Source: Chalciporus piperatus | Taxonomy: Eukaryota; Basidiomycota; Agaricomycetes; Boletales; Boletaceae | NCBI GenBank assembly: GCA_038093975.1 | Contig: JBBPTG010000290.1 | Span: 1 to 28,710, forward strand | DNA length: 28,710 nt | Direction: 5' to 3' | Part shown: positions 10,285-19,970 of the stretch, in pieces | How positions within the stretch are numbered: the first letter of the stretch is position 1 | Layout of the letters: each line of letters begins with the position of its first letter | Position numbers and translations under genes: made by a program | The notes under the pieces: model-generated | Seen by the model: only the letters and a program-made list of their open reading frames with translations | Databases searched by the model: none | Told to the model about the DNA's origin: nothing

Positions 10285-10425
10285 AAGTGTATAGGAAATA
10301 TGTGTAATAAAGTGTACAAAAAAGCGGACTAAAAGTGTAGTTACAAGTGTGGGAAAGTCTATTAGGATAAGTGTAGCTAAAGTATACAAAAAAGTGTAGT
10401 CAAGTGTAGTCACTAGGGGCTTTTT
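10285..10425. repeat. 70 bp satellite, inverted distant copy
   Basis: About two units of the 1144-1862 satellite in reverse orientation: 'aaagtgtacaaaaaagcgg', 'agtgtagttacaagtgtggg' and 'gtgtagctaaagtatac' are complements of its landmark words. It is followed by a T-tract (10450-10466) and an 'aaaaacaaaaaag' stretch. Confidence 0.75.
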
Positions 10426-10492
10426 GATCGTTTGAGACATCTTGGGGCCCTTTTTTTTTTTTTTTTGTTTTAAAAACAAAAAAGAAAATCCA

Positions 10493-12357
10493 TTATTGTC
10501 CATTGTGGGGTAACAACCCTATGTAGGACAATACTGTATGGTGTAAATAACTACGAGCCACATCAGCGGTAAAAAAGGAAAAGCGATGATTCCAGAAAAG
10601 CATAAGCCTGTCCCGCTGAGGTGGGCAGACGTGCGAGGAAGAGTGGGGAAGAGTCATATAATCGTAAGTACAGGTTAAAACGAACGACATAGACAAGTGG
10701 CCACTGGCTGGGACGAAGAAGGTGGCCAACTCCTGCTGAGAACCAGGCAGGTGAGAATATAATAAAGAGACAATGACAGGGTGGCCAGGGTGGGTAGTGA
10801 GTGCAGCAGGTGGAGAGCTTATTTTGTGAATAACGGGAGTCGTTGATGCGCATCCATGGGGTGTTTGCACAGTCCAATAGACAGGGCCATAACGCACAGG
10901 TTCAGATCCACAAGGGTCCGAGAGACACACAAGTCCCCATTTGAGTCGAAACCCAAAAGACCAGTGCTCCCTTCTCAAATTGGATCATGACTACTTGCGG
11001 CACCCTATCTGGCATTGAGTGGGTGAAACAACTCAACTCAATCAATGAGCTAGCGCTTGCATCAGACGACATGCCCTAGCAAAACCACATCAACTCAGTA
11101 ACTAGAGCTGAGGATCAGACTAGGCAAGCAGGAGCGCTTGGCCCATGGAGTTAAAGAAGAGGAAACTCCAGGAGAACAAGACTGGGGAGCCAGTGCTTGT
11201 CAACCCGGGTTTATATACTATTGACAGTGTTTGTACATGTTGTGACTAAACCTTAACTATATGACTAGGTATGACTAGATATGAGTCATGGCGACTAACA
11301 GCCAATAGTGTATATGACTAGGAAGCGCGATGAGTCATTAAGAGTCTGAGTCATGGACAGTGGGGAAAGTGCACAGCCACGCACAGCCATGTTATGTAAG
11401 CGAAAGGCTAGACCTAGCTGATGTCAGCAGGTCACGTGATGTGATCTTGATAAGATAAGATAACAGAAAAGGGAGAGAAAGCGACTAAGTCCAAAAGTGA
11501 AAGAGAAACGTAGTAAGCGTAGTGAAGTGTAGGCAAGACTAGGATAAGGAACTGAGCATTCGTAACAGTGGGAGCATATCAGAGTCGACATGGGATAGGA
11601 ATGTTGGGAAATAGCTGTGGTCCAGAACGAGCTGGAGCCATGAGTGGTGAGGATGGGTGGTGCCAGGGAGTGGAAGAGGCAGGTTGATTAGGAATGACCG
11701 GGACTACCATTGGAGCAGTCACTGGGGAGGAAGGGTCAGGTGAATCCACCTTGAGTTGGCACTTGAGAGCTCCGTCTTTAGCCACATGATCTCCCTACGG
11801 AGTTTTGCTATCACTGCAGAATTAGCTGAGCTTGTAGCAGGATTGGAAGGGGGAGAAGAGTGAGGTTTGACTGGGGCAAGGGTTGCTGAGGCCTTGCTCG
11901 CCGGTGAACGTTTGATAAGGAGCTGGCCACAGAAGTGGACCAGCATGTTGTTTTGATAGAGGTGAATGATAAGGGGGAGGACCTTGCCTGAGTCAGCATG
12001 CAGAGCTGCTGGGTGCAGATGTGCCTTGAATGAGTGAAAGATGGAGACAATCCAGCCTCTGCTTCCATCCCCACACGATGTGGGAATAGTTGGAACTGAA
12101 AAAGTTTTTCTCTGATTGGGGCTGGCCTTGGTAGTCCAAGACCAGGTGAGAGGGTGTGCAGCAACATAACACAGAACAAAGCTGGGAATTGCGGGTGGAG
12201 AGAAGCGAGCGCAAAAGATTCCCCTAGGGAAAGCATGAAAGCGCTTCCCTATGTCTGAGCGAAGGATCTCGCATGGAGTGTCTGCTGAGCAGACATGTTT
12301 TGAGTGGGTAGGGTTTTTTCCCACGGGAGGATGATGGTGGTTCAAGTCTAAGGGCAT
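10493..12357 (-). pseudogene. Unrecognised minus-strand coding region split by a solo LTR
   Basis: Open frames on the minus strand run 12357-11719, then shift frame into 11785-11579, and resume beyond the solo LTR at 10978-10493. The first part begins MPLDLNHHHPP. It is proline- and serine-rich towards its end, with a possible short helical segment (AKLRREIMWLKTELSSANS). I recognise no family. The family-A LTR (11024-11567) lies in the middle, and its removal (544 + 5 bases, divisible by 3) keeps the frame, but stops remain around the junction. It may be a decayed gene or a transposon remnant. The coding nature is inferred only from frame length and continuity. Confidence 0.3.
11024..11567 (-). 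mobile_element. Solo LTR, family A, reverse orientation
   Basis: On the minus strand it starts TGTTACGAATGC and ends GTTGTTTCA. A perfect 5-bp duplication gtggg flanks it (11019-11023 and 11568-11572). A TATA box lies at 11210-11217 on the minus strand, and TGAGTCA/TGACTCA motifs are present. It is related to the plus-strand copy at 6473-6939. Confidence 0.88.
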
Positions 12358-12872
12358 TTAGAGCCCATTTATTCGGCATCTACCCTTTGACTGTAGACAT
12401 GATCCAGGATTGTGTGATCACCTGTTGACGTCACACATTCGCCTTTTGGCTTTTCAATTCTCTTGGGCCGGCCAGCCTTTAGTGCCCCGTCTCTGTTACC
12501 CTCTGTACTTTAGTATTTGTTCGAAGACCGTGTTGGGGTTGTGCCCAATAGCGAAGGACGACAAGGGAAAAGCACGTCGCCGCCCCCTTGGCTGAGTCAT
12601 ACTTAACAATGTAAGCTGGCAGCACTGCCGAGGTACAAAAAATTGAAAACAAATAAATAAATCTTGTATAACATTAGTTTTTTGCTGCTGCTTGAAGATA
12701 GAAGTTTGAGAGTAGTGCATGTGCAAAATCCAAACAGATCTTGGGAAAATCCCTCAGAAGGTCTGCAAAGATTCCGTTAAGTGTCGCAGATATTATCTCT
12801 GCTCCAAGAAATATTTCCTCCATCCTCATGTCTGTCATCCCCAGAGATCCCTTGGAAGATAGGTAAGGATTT
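12358..12872. other. Intergenic, no gene seen
   Basis: Short open frames only (up to about 75 codons), overlapping on both strands and not resembling any family I know. An AT-rich stretch lies at 12636-12665. Confidence 0.4.
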
Positions 12873-13243
12873 ATGTCAGCAGAGTTCTACAATCAGGAAC
12901 CCCAACAATACCGAGACCCTCCTCAACATTTCACTTCTCCTGAAAACTCTCACGCAGGATCCCATGTATAGCACCACCACCACCTTCCTGTCCTGACTCT
13001 CTGATGGCAGATCCTCTTGATCCTGTCGCTGCTCTCACCACTGCCTTGAAGGCAATTCTTGTGAACAATTCAGACTCCATGTCCAAGAAGGTTGCCAACC
13101 CTGGGAAGTGGTATGGTGACCACACCAAGTTCTGGCTATTCTGTCCATACTTAAAAAAAAACAAGGTTCGCGCATTGGCAGTTCTCTCACGTCTCGAGGA
13201 AAAGGCAGCCGGTTTTGCGCAAATAACAATAAAACTCTGGTCC
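12873..13243 (+). pseudogene. Possible retrotransposon gag fragment
   Basis: A frame from ATG 12873 gives a Gln/Pro-rich peptide (MSAEFYNQEPQQYRDPP) ending at a stop near 12960. From 13004 a second frame gives MADPLDPVAALTTAL followed by KVANPGKWYGDHTKFWLF. The latter resembles the 'K..NP..W.GD..KF..F' start of fungal Ty3/Gypsy gag proteins. The frames differ, so a frameshift is needed, and the similarity fades after about 65 residues. Assignment is tentative. Confidence 0.35.
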
Positions 13244-13359
13244 TGAACCAAGTTGCTATTGCTGCCACCCCCACCAGAAGTATAAGGCAAAGAAGCACCG
13301 GAATCGGACTGTGCACCCATGGGGATGCGAGCATGGGAGGTCTTCTCAAAGATCCTTAG

Positions 13360-13837
13360 TAGTGTTTGAATGTCCAGTCCTAGGACCGTCAAAAGACCGG
13401 CAACCCAACCCAACTTTAAGTTGGCTAATGTACTCGTTCCCGGCTACAAATCGGTTCCTGGGTCAAGCGAAACGGTTCACACACTGTGGAGATATGAGCA
13501 TTTCAAAACGGCATGTTTTTTGTAGTGATACATCAGATAATATCAAGTTATGTGTGAAGTCAAGACCAATCATAGACTCATTTCTCAACACATACCAATA
13601 AAATATACATAAGTATGTGACTCAGAGAGTGTATATACATGATAGAACATGTTGATCAATATTATCATTGACTAACCTCAATATTTCTCCCAAAAAATCA
13701 CTTAAGGTCCATAATGGTCAGGAAAAATAGCAGAAAATCAGGGGAAATAGGGTAATAGATAGGGGGTGGCTGTGCATCGGTTGCAACTGGCTGCAACTGG
13801 TCTTTTGACAGTCCTAGGACTGGACCTTCGAACACTA
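13360..13837. mobile_element. Second hAT-like MITE
   Basis: 478 bp bounded by inverted repeats of about 39 bp: left TAGTGTTTGAATGTCCAGTC, right reverse complement TAGTGTTCGAAGGTCCAGTC, both continuing through CTAGGAC and GTCAAAAGACC. The terminal core TAGTGTTYRAANGTCCAGT is shared with the MITE at 7786-8474. The 8-bp flanks do not match, so the duplication is lost or the ends have been rearranged. There is no coding region. Confidence 0.8.
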
Positions 13838-14127
13838 ACGATCATTTGGGCAAACATGAGGTATTGGATGGCAATAGTAGTGATGACAACAAGGGTGAGT
13901 AGAAAGAAAAAGGAGGAAAGGAGCATGCGAAGAATTCAGCTGTTACAGATGACAAACAAAGCAAAGACGAGGGAAAAGACAAAGTTACCTCGGTCCTGAG
14001 TGAAGTTGTGAAGAAAGATGTCACGGAGAACGTTCTCCCAGGCATAGACGTCTTCAAAAGACATTGGTGATGATGGTAATTTAGGGATGAAAGTTTGTGG
14101 GAGTCAAGACCGTAAAACATCAGTCTT
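13838..14127. other. 3' flank of the Gypsy element
   Basis: Lies between the second MITE and the end of the Gypsy pol frame. Minus-strand frames here are short (92 codons or fewer) and unrecognised. I could not identify a 3' LTR. Confidence 0.35.
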
Positions 14128-14777
14128 TTATACCTTTTCAGTATCTGACACGGTATTTAACCAGTTGATTTGCCCATCATTATTCTGACTCGTTAGGTTG
14201 TCATATGGCTGGAACAATGACTCAAATAGACTCTGAGTCATGCACAGTAATCGTGGAGCGGATGGGTGTTTCTTGTGGAATTCCCTTAATGCAAGCGGTG
14301 CATTTCCAAGATTAGATCTTGGTTTCCATGTCTGATCAGATTCTGCATAGCCTTTCCAATGCACAAGATATTTCAGGGTTTTTCCCTGTAAACGAGAATC
14401 AATGATATACTCCACCTGGTACTCATCATCTCTGTCTTCTGTCACAATCACAGGCCCAGGCTTATCAACGGTTTGCTTCCGTAAACTGTTCTTATATTGT
14501 TTGACACGTGAAACATTAACAACGGGGTGAATTTTTATGATACATGGAAGCTTCAAGCGTAGTGCATTCTGACCAATCAGATTTGTGATTTCGTAAGGGC
14601 CCAACTATCGTGGGGAAAGCTTCTTAGATCTCTGCACCAGGCGGAGATTAGATGTAGACAACCATACTTTCTGATCAATAATATAAGATGGTGAATCAGA
14701 ACGGTGTTTATCGGCTTGTGCCTTCATTCGCTTCGGAGCTTCTATTATGTTATTCTTGGTTTCTTTCAATGTGTTGG
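14128..14777 (-). pseudogene. Gypsy integrase C-terminus and chromodomain
   Basis: Continues the integrase frame on the far side of the solo LTR at 14778-15228. It encodes the integrase tail (LGPYEITNLIGQNALRLKLP, a GPY/F-type module) and then a chromodomain (YQVEYIIDSRLQGKTLKYL, HWKGYAESDQTW, ALREFHKKHP). Chromodomains bind histone tails and steer integration into heterochromatin. A TAG at 14605-14607 stands where the GPY/F module expects Trp (SPR-W-LGPYEI). The 3' end is TGA/TAG-free until 14130. Confidence 0.85.
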
Positions 14778-15228
14778 TGTTATAGTATTTAAAAACTTTT
14801 CAAACTTTTACCTACAACGGTATTCGAACTCTGGACTTTGTCTACAACTTAGGGGTCAAGCCGGATTCATCTTTATCCACTCCAGTAGTCCCTGTAGCAT
14901 TACGTAAACTATTACATAATCAGGTCACGTGACAAAGGTCCAGACTCAGATGAGTCAGCAATGACGTCATGGCCTAGACCCTAATCTGTGCCTGGTTCCT
15001 TTTCTTATCATCGTACCATTTACCTTATCTATCTTTCCCTTTATGTTTTCCTTATTCGGCTGTTGGTCTGTGTGCACTTCTCAATAGTATATAAGTAGCC
15101 CTGTACTTATCACAGACCCCAGTCTAATCCATTTGTGACTTCACCGTCATTAAGTTTTAGTACTCAGCTTAGTCTTTCGCAAGGTCTAGTGTACCTAAGT
15201 CCCCGCTGTGTTGTGAGCAATCATAACA
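14778..15228 (+). mobile_element. Solo LTR, family B, inside the Gypsy pol gene
   Basis: 451 bp starting TGTTATAGTATTT and ending CATAACA, with an exact 5-bp duplication gttgg at 14773-14777 and 15229-15233. It carries a palindromic E-box gtcacgtgac (14924-14933), TGAGTCA (14951-14957), a full CRE TGACGTCA (14962-14969) and a TATA box TATATAAG (15088-15095). LTR plus one duplication is 456 bases, a multiple of three, and the host pol frame reads across (FVDMFAN then TLKETK). The related copy is at 9523-9949. Confidence 0.92.
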
Positions 15229-16101
15229 GTTGGCAAACATGTCAACAAAGTCTGCAGCAGCGGGTGCTTTAGACACGTAATTCTCTATTCCCATTCTTGG
15301 AGAATATGTATGAGTAATGCTGAAAGGAGCCTTCAACGTGGAAGCTTGCTTGTATGATAATTGAGCGATTAGTAACCAATCAGTCTATTCTTCTTGTTTT
15401 TCTGATGTGAACAGACGAAGATACTGTTGTAGATCTCGATTCATTCATTCAGTCTGTCCATCAGTTTGGGGATGGAAGGTGGTAGAGAGTTTGGGTGTAA
15501 TGCCAAGACATTTGCATATGTCTTTTATCACTTGGGATGCGAATTGTGGACCTCGGTCCGATACAATGGTTTTAGGAAGTCCATGATGTTTCCATACATG
15601 GGTGAGGTAAAGACGAGTGGTGTCGAGAGCAGCAACTGTTTTGTTGCAGGGAATGAATTTGACTTCTTTGGAGAATCTGTCAACAATTACAAGAATAGAA
15701 TAGAATCCATTTGAAAGTGGCAGATCAGTGGTGAAATCTGCAGAGATGTGTTCCCAAGGAAGATCTGGAACTTCAAGTGGATTGAGTTTTCCAGATGGAG
15801 CATAGTTTATCCCTTTGAAACGTGCACATCTGTCACAGTATGAGACATAGTCTTTTACAAGCATAGCCATTCCTGGCCATGTGTAACTACATTGGAGTTG
15901 TTCAATCGTCTTTTCATATCCAGGGTGTCCAGCGACAGGCATGTTGTGATGCAGCCAGATTATCTCCATTCGAAGATCTTCTTCTTCAGGTACGTACAAC
16001 CTTCCTTTCTTGTCAATCAGAATTCCATCAGACTCTTCGCAAATGCTGTGTTCTTTACAGAGTTTTATTACTTTTGTTTCACGTATTTTGAAGGGTGCTT
16101 T
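15229..16101 (-). pseudogene. Gypsy integrase
   Basis: Retroviral-type integrase that would insert element cDNA. It shows the H2C2 zinc-binding module (WLHHNMPVAGHPG, then YCDRCARFK) and the DD35E core: Asp in ISADFTTDLP, Asp in VSDRGPQFAS and Glu in FHPQTDGQTE. A TGA at 15445-15447 follows directly (position expected to be Arg, CGA), and another stop lies at 15385-15387 (expected Trp). The frame is interrupted at the N-terminal side by the solo LTR at 16102-17298 and at the C-terminal side by that at 14778-15228. Confidence 0.92.
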
Positions 16102-17298
16102 TGTTACGATCACTACCCACCCCTATCCTTTTTCCTTGTCTCCGTCTTTCCCCAAGTCCTTCCTTGACTCCCCGAGTCCTTCCTATCACCTAGACGCTTG
16201 ATCTACTCCATCAATCCCTTACCTGCACCCGGATCTCAGATCTCAACTCTAGCTCTTGACTCATCTGCCTCATATCCCACCTTGTGGACCCTCCAGTGAC
16301 TCACCCGCCTTGTGTCCCACCTCGTGGACCCTCCAGTGACTCACCCGCCTTGTGTCCCACCTCGTGGACCTTTCTCTGACTCGTTCGCCTCGTGTTCTCC
16401 GGACCTATCTCATATCTGGTCGGCATTTCCTTTCTCTTTGTCATTCCTTTGTCATTCTATCTTATACCTCTGTCCGATCATCGGACGTTCGTCATTTACC
16501 CTTAGTCTTCCCTTTCCCTTCTGGTTGCTTAGTCATTACCTTTGGGATTGTACTTAAGTCCCAGGTTCTCGCGCTATGACACTCTAACTGTTACGCTTGT
16601 ACCGGGTAGGTCAAAGCGTAGACGCAAAAGCCTAGTCAAAGACAAGGGTTTCAAGGGTAGCCTAACGATGGGATGTCCACATTATGGCCTAGCATCCGTT
16701 CAAGAGTTGGACGGTGACTTTCAGAGGGTTCAAAGGGAACGAGGAGTAACAAGGTTAGATTGCATAGGTCTAACTTAGGGTTACAGGAGGAAACTCGAGG
16801 GTTTATATAGATAAGGGAACAAGTTAAGGGCAGGCATAGAAGGAGTCGGAATGAGTAAGAATGAGCTATGACGAATAAGAATGCGTCATGCTCAGTAAGC
16901 GTACGAGTCAGTGATGATGAAGCATAGAAGGTGAAAGAACATGAGGGAACATTCGCTGACTAAGGTAAAGTAAGAAACGAGTGGCCTAGGCAGGACTCGA
17001 ACCAGTGACTAGGACTTAGTATAAGGTAACGGGAAAGGAAAGAATAGGATGATTGTAACACTAACCTTGGTCTACCCGGTCACCCAGCCTAGTGTCCTAC
17101 CTAGCTATCTCTCTCTTTCCTAGTGTCCAAGCTCTCTATGCAATCCATTCCTTGTTGCTACTAGTAGATCTTGCCTAGGATCCCTGAGTCGTCGCTCTAC
17201 TCTTGAGTGAGCGCTTGAGTCTTGTCTGGACATCCCAGCAAGCTCTCTCCTTGTTCCAAACGGGTCTACATTTGGGCCTACCCGGCACACACATAACA
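16102..17298 (-). mobile_element. Solo LTR, family C, inside the Gypsy pol gene
   Basis: 1197 bp, TGTTACGATC at one end and ACACATAACA at the other, with an exact 5-bp duplication gcttt (16097-16101 and 17299-17303). A TATA box on the minus strand (16802-16809) suggests minus orientation. No coding region is seen. Removing it with one duplication joins the RNase H tail (KDKIRKA) to the integrase start (PFKIRETKVIKL) in frame. It contains a 40-bp tandem repeat (16241-16400). Confidence 0.88.
16241..16400. repeat. 40-bp tandem repeat in the family C LTR
   Basis: Four consecutive 40-bp units. The middle two (16281-16320 and 16321-16360, 'gtggaccctccagtgactca' core) differ by one base, and the outer ones are more diverged. 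Confidence 0.85.
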
Positions 17299-17792
17299 GC
17301 TTTCCTGATTTTATCCTTGATTAGATCTGAATCGGTTGAGAGTTGGACAATCGATATAGCGGCTATATCGATCACATGATCTTCTCTGCGTGATAAAGCA
17401 TCGGCTTTTCCCATTTGGGAACCTGCTTTGTATACCCATTTGAAATTAAATCGACTAAGATACTGAGATCAATGTGCTTGGCGTTGGTTTAGATCTTGTT
17501 GAGTCATGAAGAACTGAAGGTTTGTGTGATCGTTCCAAATTTCAAACTCGTGTTTGGATCCTTCCAGATAGTGTCTCCATTGTTCTAGACTTCTGATAAC
17601 GCTTAGCATCTCTTTATCTGCAATGAGGTAGTTGCATTCTTCCAGTGACATGGAGTGGGAAGAGAATGCGACGGGATGCCATTTATCTCCTTGTTCTATA
17701 GATAGAACAGCTCCTGTGGCAAAATTAGATGTGTCTAATTCTAGACAGAAGTGTTTATCATTGTCTGGGAAAGCGAGTATGGGAGTGGACAT
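17299..17792 (-). pseudogene. Gypsy RNase H
   Basis: RNase H domain that would remove the RNA strand during reverse transcription. It shows FCLELDTSNFATGAVLSIEQ (first acidic residue in LELDTSN), HPVAFSSHSMS, NYLIADKEMLSV, EIWNDHTNLQFF and, after a stop, MGKADALSRRED, the usual domain end. TGA at 17469-17471 stands where Trp is expected (RQAH-W-SQYLSRFNF). The frame ends at the solo LTR boundary, 17299. Confidence 0.9.
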
Positions 17793-18240
17793 GAACTTCT
17801 ATTTCAACATGTTGAAAGTGTTTTCTTGCGCAGCTTCCCATACGAACAGTGTTTCCTTTTTGGTAAAGTCGTTCAAGGATCTAGCCACTTGGGCGTAATC
17901 CTGAATGAGGCGGCGATAGAAATTCACCAATCCCAGGAAACTTCTGACTCCTCTGACATTTGTCGGAGTTGGCCATTCAGTAATTGCCTTGACCTTGTCA
18001 TCATCTATTTTGATTCCCTCAGGAATAATTGTCATTCCCAAGAATTCTACTTCTTTGGTATAAAAGACACATTTCTCTGGTTTGAGGAACAGGTCATTTT
18101 ATTCTAAGCGGCGGAGAACTTCTCTGACAGTTTTGGCATGTACAGCGGGGTCATCAGATTTGGTAAAGATCATGATGTTATTAGTATAGACTAGGACAGT
18201 GTCTTCCATATCCGAGAAGATGTTGTTCATTATGGTCTTC
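17793..18240 (-). pseudogene. Gypsy reverse transcriptase, C-terminal part only
   Basis: Matches the RT palm end and thumb: NNIFSDMED, the catalytic strand VLVYTNNIMIF, LKPEKCVFYTKEVEFLG, then ITEWPTPTNVRGVRSFLGLVNFYRRLI. The Y-x-D-D catalytic motif reads YTNN (Asn codons at 18177-18182), and a TAA lies at 18099-18101 (position expected Gln or Glu). The N-terminal fingers and palm are missing because of a deletion that joins protease directly to this segment near 18240. The enzyme must be dead. Confidence 0.9.
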
Positions 18241-18561
18241 CAGATTGTGTTGCTTCAGCCATGCATAATCTAATATCATCTGATTCTTTCCCAGATCAGT
18301 GATTTCGGCAAAGGCCTTCTCGCAATCTCCGTTGAAATGGATAACGATCTCTGCACAGTGTGTAATCCATCCTGCGGAGTTATGAGTTCCGTTCACATTG
18401 TATACCGTAAGTGGATGTCTGAGTTGCACAAGTGATAATTTGATTTTATCAGCCCATCTTTGGTCAACGAAGATAGTGTTAGCTCCTGAATCAAGAAGTG
18501 CTTCTGCAAGTGTGAAAGCAGAGGGTAGCCGTTGTGAAGCGATGGATGTGGATAGCTTCAA
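18181..18561 (-). pseudogene. Gypsy aspartic protease
   Basis: Retropepsin-type protease with active-site motif ALLDSGANTIFV, then VYNVNGTHNSAGWIT and the C-terminal MILDYAWLKQHN. It lies in the same frame as gag. After YAWLKQHN the sequence jumps to the RT catalytic region in another frame, marking the internal deletion. Confidence 0.85.
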
Positions 18562-18869
18562 TTCTCGATCTGTTGTGCAAACATAGTGTGGTCCTGGGTT
18601 TTCGGAAAGGTATCAGATTATAGAAACGGAATTAAGCACCTGACTAGAGTCCAGACCAAGCTCATAATCAACATGAGACCCCATTTGACTGTGTGAATAC
18701 TTTACAGGTTTTTCTAATGAGTTAGTTGCAGTCCGTTTGCCCAGATCATTCAGGCTGCTTTGCCTTTTCTCTTCATCTCGATATCTTTCATATCATAGAA
18801 GTAAGCCTTCATTTCGTCAAATAAACGGCCTTCAAGAGCGCTTGATTTGGTAGACAGTTCTCACCTGTC

Positions 18870-19030
18870 TTTTAGCTTGGAGGCGACAGTTATGTTTGTG
18901 TTCATCTTGTGACCAACCACAGCCTTTGCATTTGGTACTTGGAATTGGACATTGCAGTTTTGGATGACCCGGTTTCCCACAGTTTCAACAATTTCCCTGT
19001 TTTTTTTTTCTCTTTGAAAATGCTTGTGGT
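18870..19030 (-). pseudogene. Gag zinc knuckle (CCHC)
   Basis: The frame shared by gag and protease shows C-x2-C-x4-H-x4-C (NCGKPGHPKLQC, with the first Cys two codons upstream), followed by a second Cys/His cluster (KCKGCGWSQDEHKHNC). Codon 18985-18987 is TGA in place of the expected Trp inside the knuckle. Zinc knuckles of this kind bind element RNA. Confidence 0.75.
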
Positions 19031-19970
19031 GGCTTGTACAGTAGATGGTGCTTCTTCTTCTCCCACGACCTCTCCTTCTCCGACTTCAGCAGCACCTATA
19101 TCCATTGGGGCTCCTCGGCCTGGTTGTGTGCCAGTATTGGTGTATTTGTATCGTGGGGTATCCCCTGCATTCCTGATTTAATCATTGTGATAAGCTGCTT
19201 CCTCCCGGCAAGTAGGCAGAGTTCGGCTACATAATCCTCATAAACATCGAAATGTTCTTTATCCATCAGGATCTGATAAGTGATTGCGGGATCCGCATTT
19301 AGCTCAAGTAGTTCAATGTGGCGATGATTATCATATTCGTCCATGAGGCAGTAGGTCTGGAACACGGTGAGGAATTTCTCCATAGACATTTTGTCTTGTT
19401 TCAGACTCTTGATAGTGTTATGGTGATATTCCACTTCATTACCCGAATGGAATTGATCTGTGAGTCACTTTGCAAATTCGGCAGAGGTGTAGGTGGTTCC
19501 ATTAGTTGAGATGTCTGACATCATGACTTGTGAGAAAGTAGCAGCATCTACTCCTGTCATTCGGCTAAGGATAGCTCTGATCGCTGTCATTCCGGTTAAA
19601 ACAGTGTTGTTTTCATCTAGCCATGCGCAAACTCTCATCCACCATTCGTCAAATTTCTTTCCTCTGGACCCGTCATAGTCTCCTGGATCTTTGATGATTT
19701 TAGACAATTTAGGTCCACTAGGTCTGATCATGTGTGGAGCAGCAGGTGGTACCGGTGGAACAGTTTGGGGAACTTGGATGGCTTGGACTTGAGCTTCAAG
19801 CTGCAAGACACTATTGTTTAGGGTTGGTTTATGTTTTGAGCATTGGTAAGTTGATCCGTCATTGTTTCTAATGCAAGTCTCAACTGCGTTCCTGGGTCTC
19901 ATATGAAAGTATCACAATGTGCAAGAATGCCTGTCAAGGCAGCTGCTAAATCTGGAGTGAGAACTGACAT
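19031..19970 (-). pseudogene. Gypsy gag, decayed
   Basis: Structural protein of the particle. The likely original start is ATG 19968-19970 (MSVLTPDLAAALTGILAHCD). A stop and a frameshift follow before the main frame resumes (LQLEAQVQAIQVPQTVPPVP, KIIKDPGDYDGSRGKKFDEWW, typical of the fungal gag domain). A TGA at 19465-19467 precedes the second half (VEYHHNTIKSLKQDKMSMEKF, LELNADPAITYQIL). Another stop is at 19096-19098. Confidence 0.82.

Larger units (their letters stand above)
14128..19970 (-). mobile_element. Ty3/Gypsy chromovirus-like retrotransposon, decayed
   Basis: Minus-strand order is gag, zinc knuckle, protease, partial RT, RNase H, integrase, chromodomain, which is the Ty3/Gypsy order with a chromovirus C-terminus. 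Gag and protease share one frame, and RT to chromodomain share another once two solo LTRs are removed. The region between protease and the RT catalytic core is deleted near 18240. Multiple nonsense codons are present. Flanking LTRs belonging to this element were not recognised. Confidence 0.9.

Noticed and set aside
13352..13845. Target duplication for the second MITE
   Set aside because: The adjacent 8-mers (atccttag and acgatcat) do not match; a loose gatccttag/gatcatttg similarity needs an offset.
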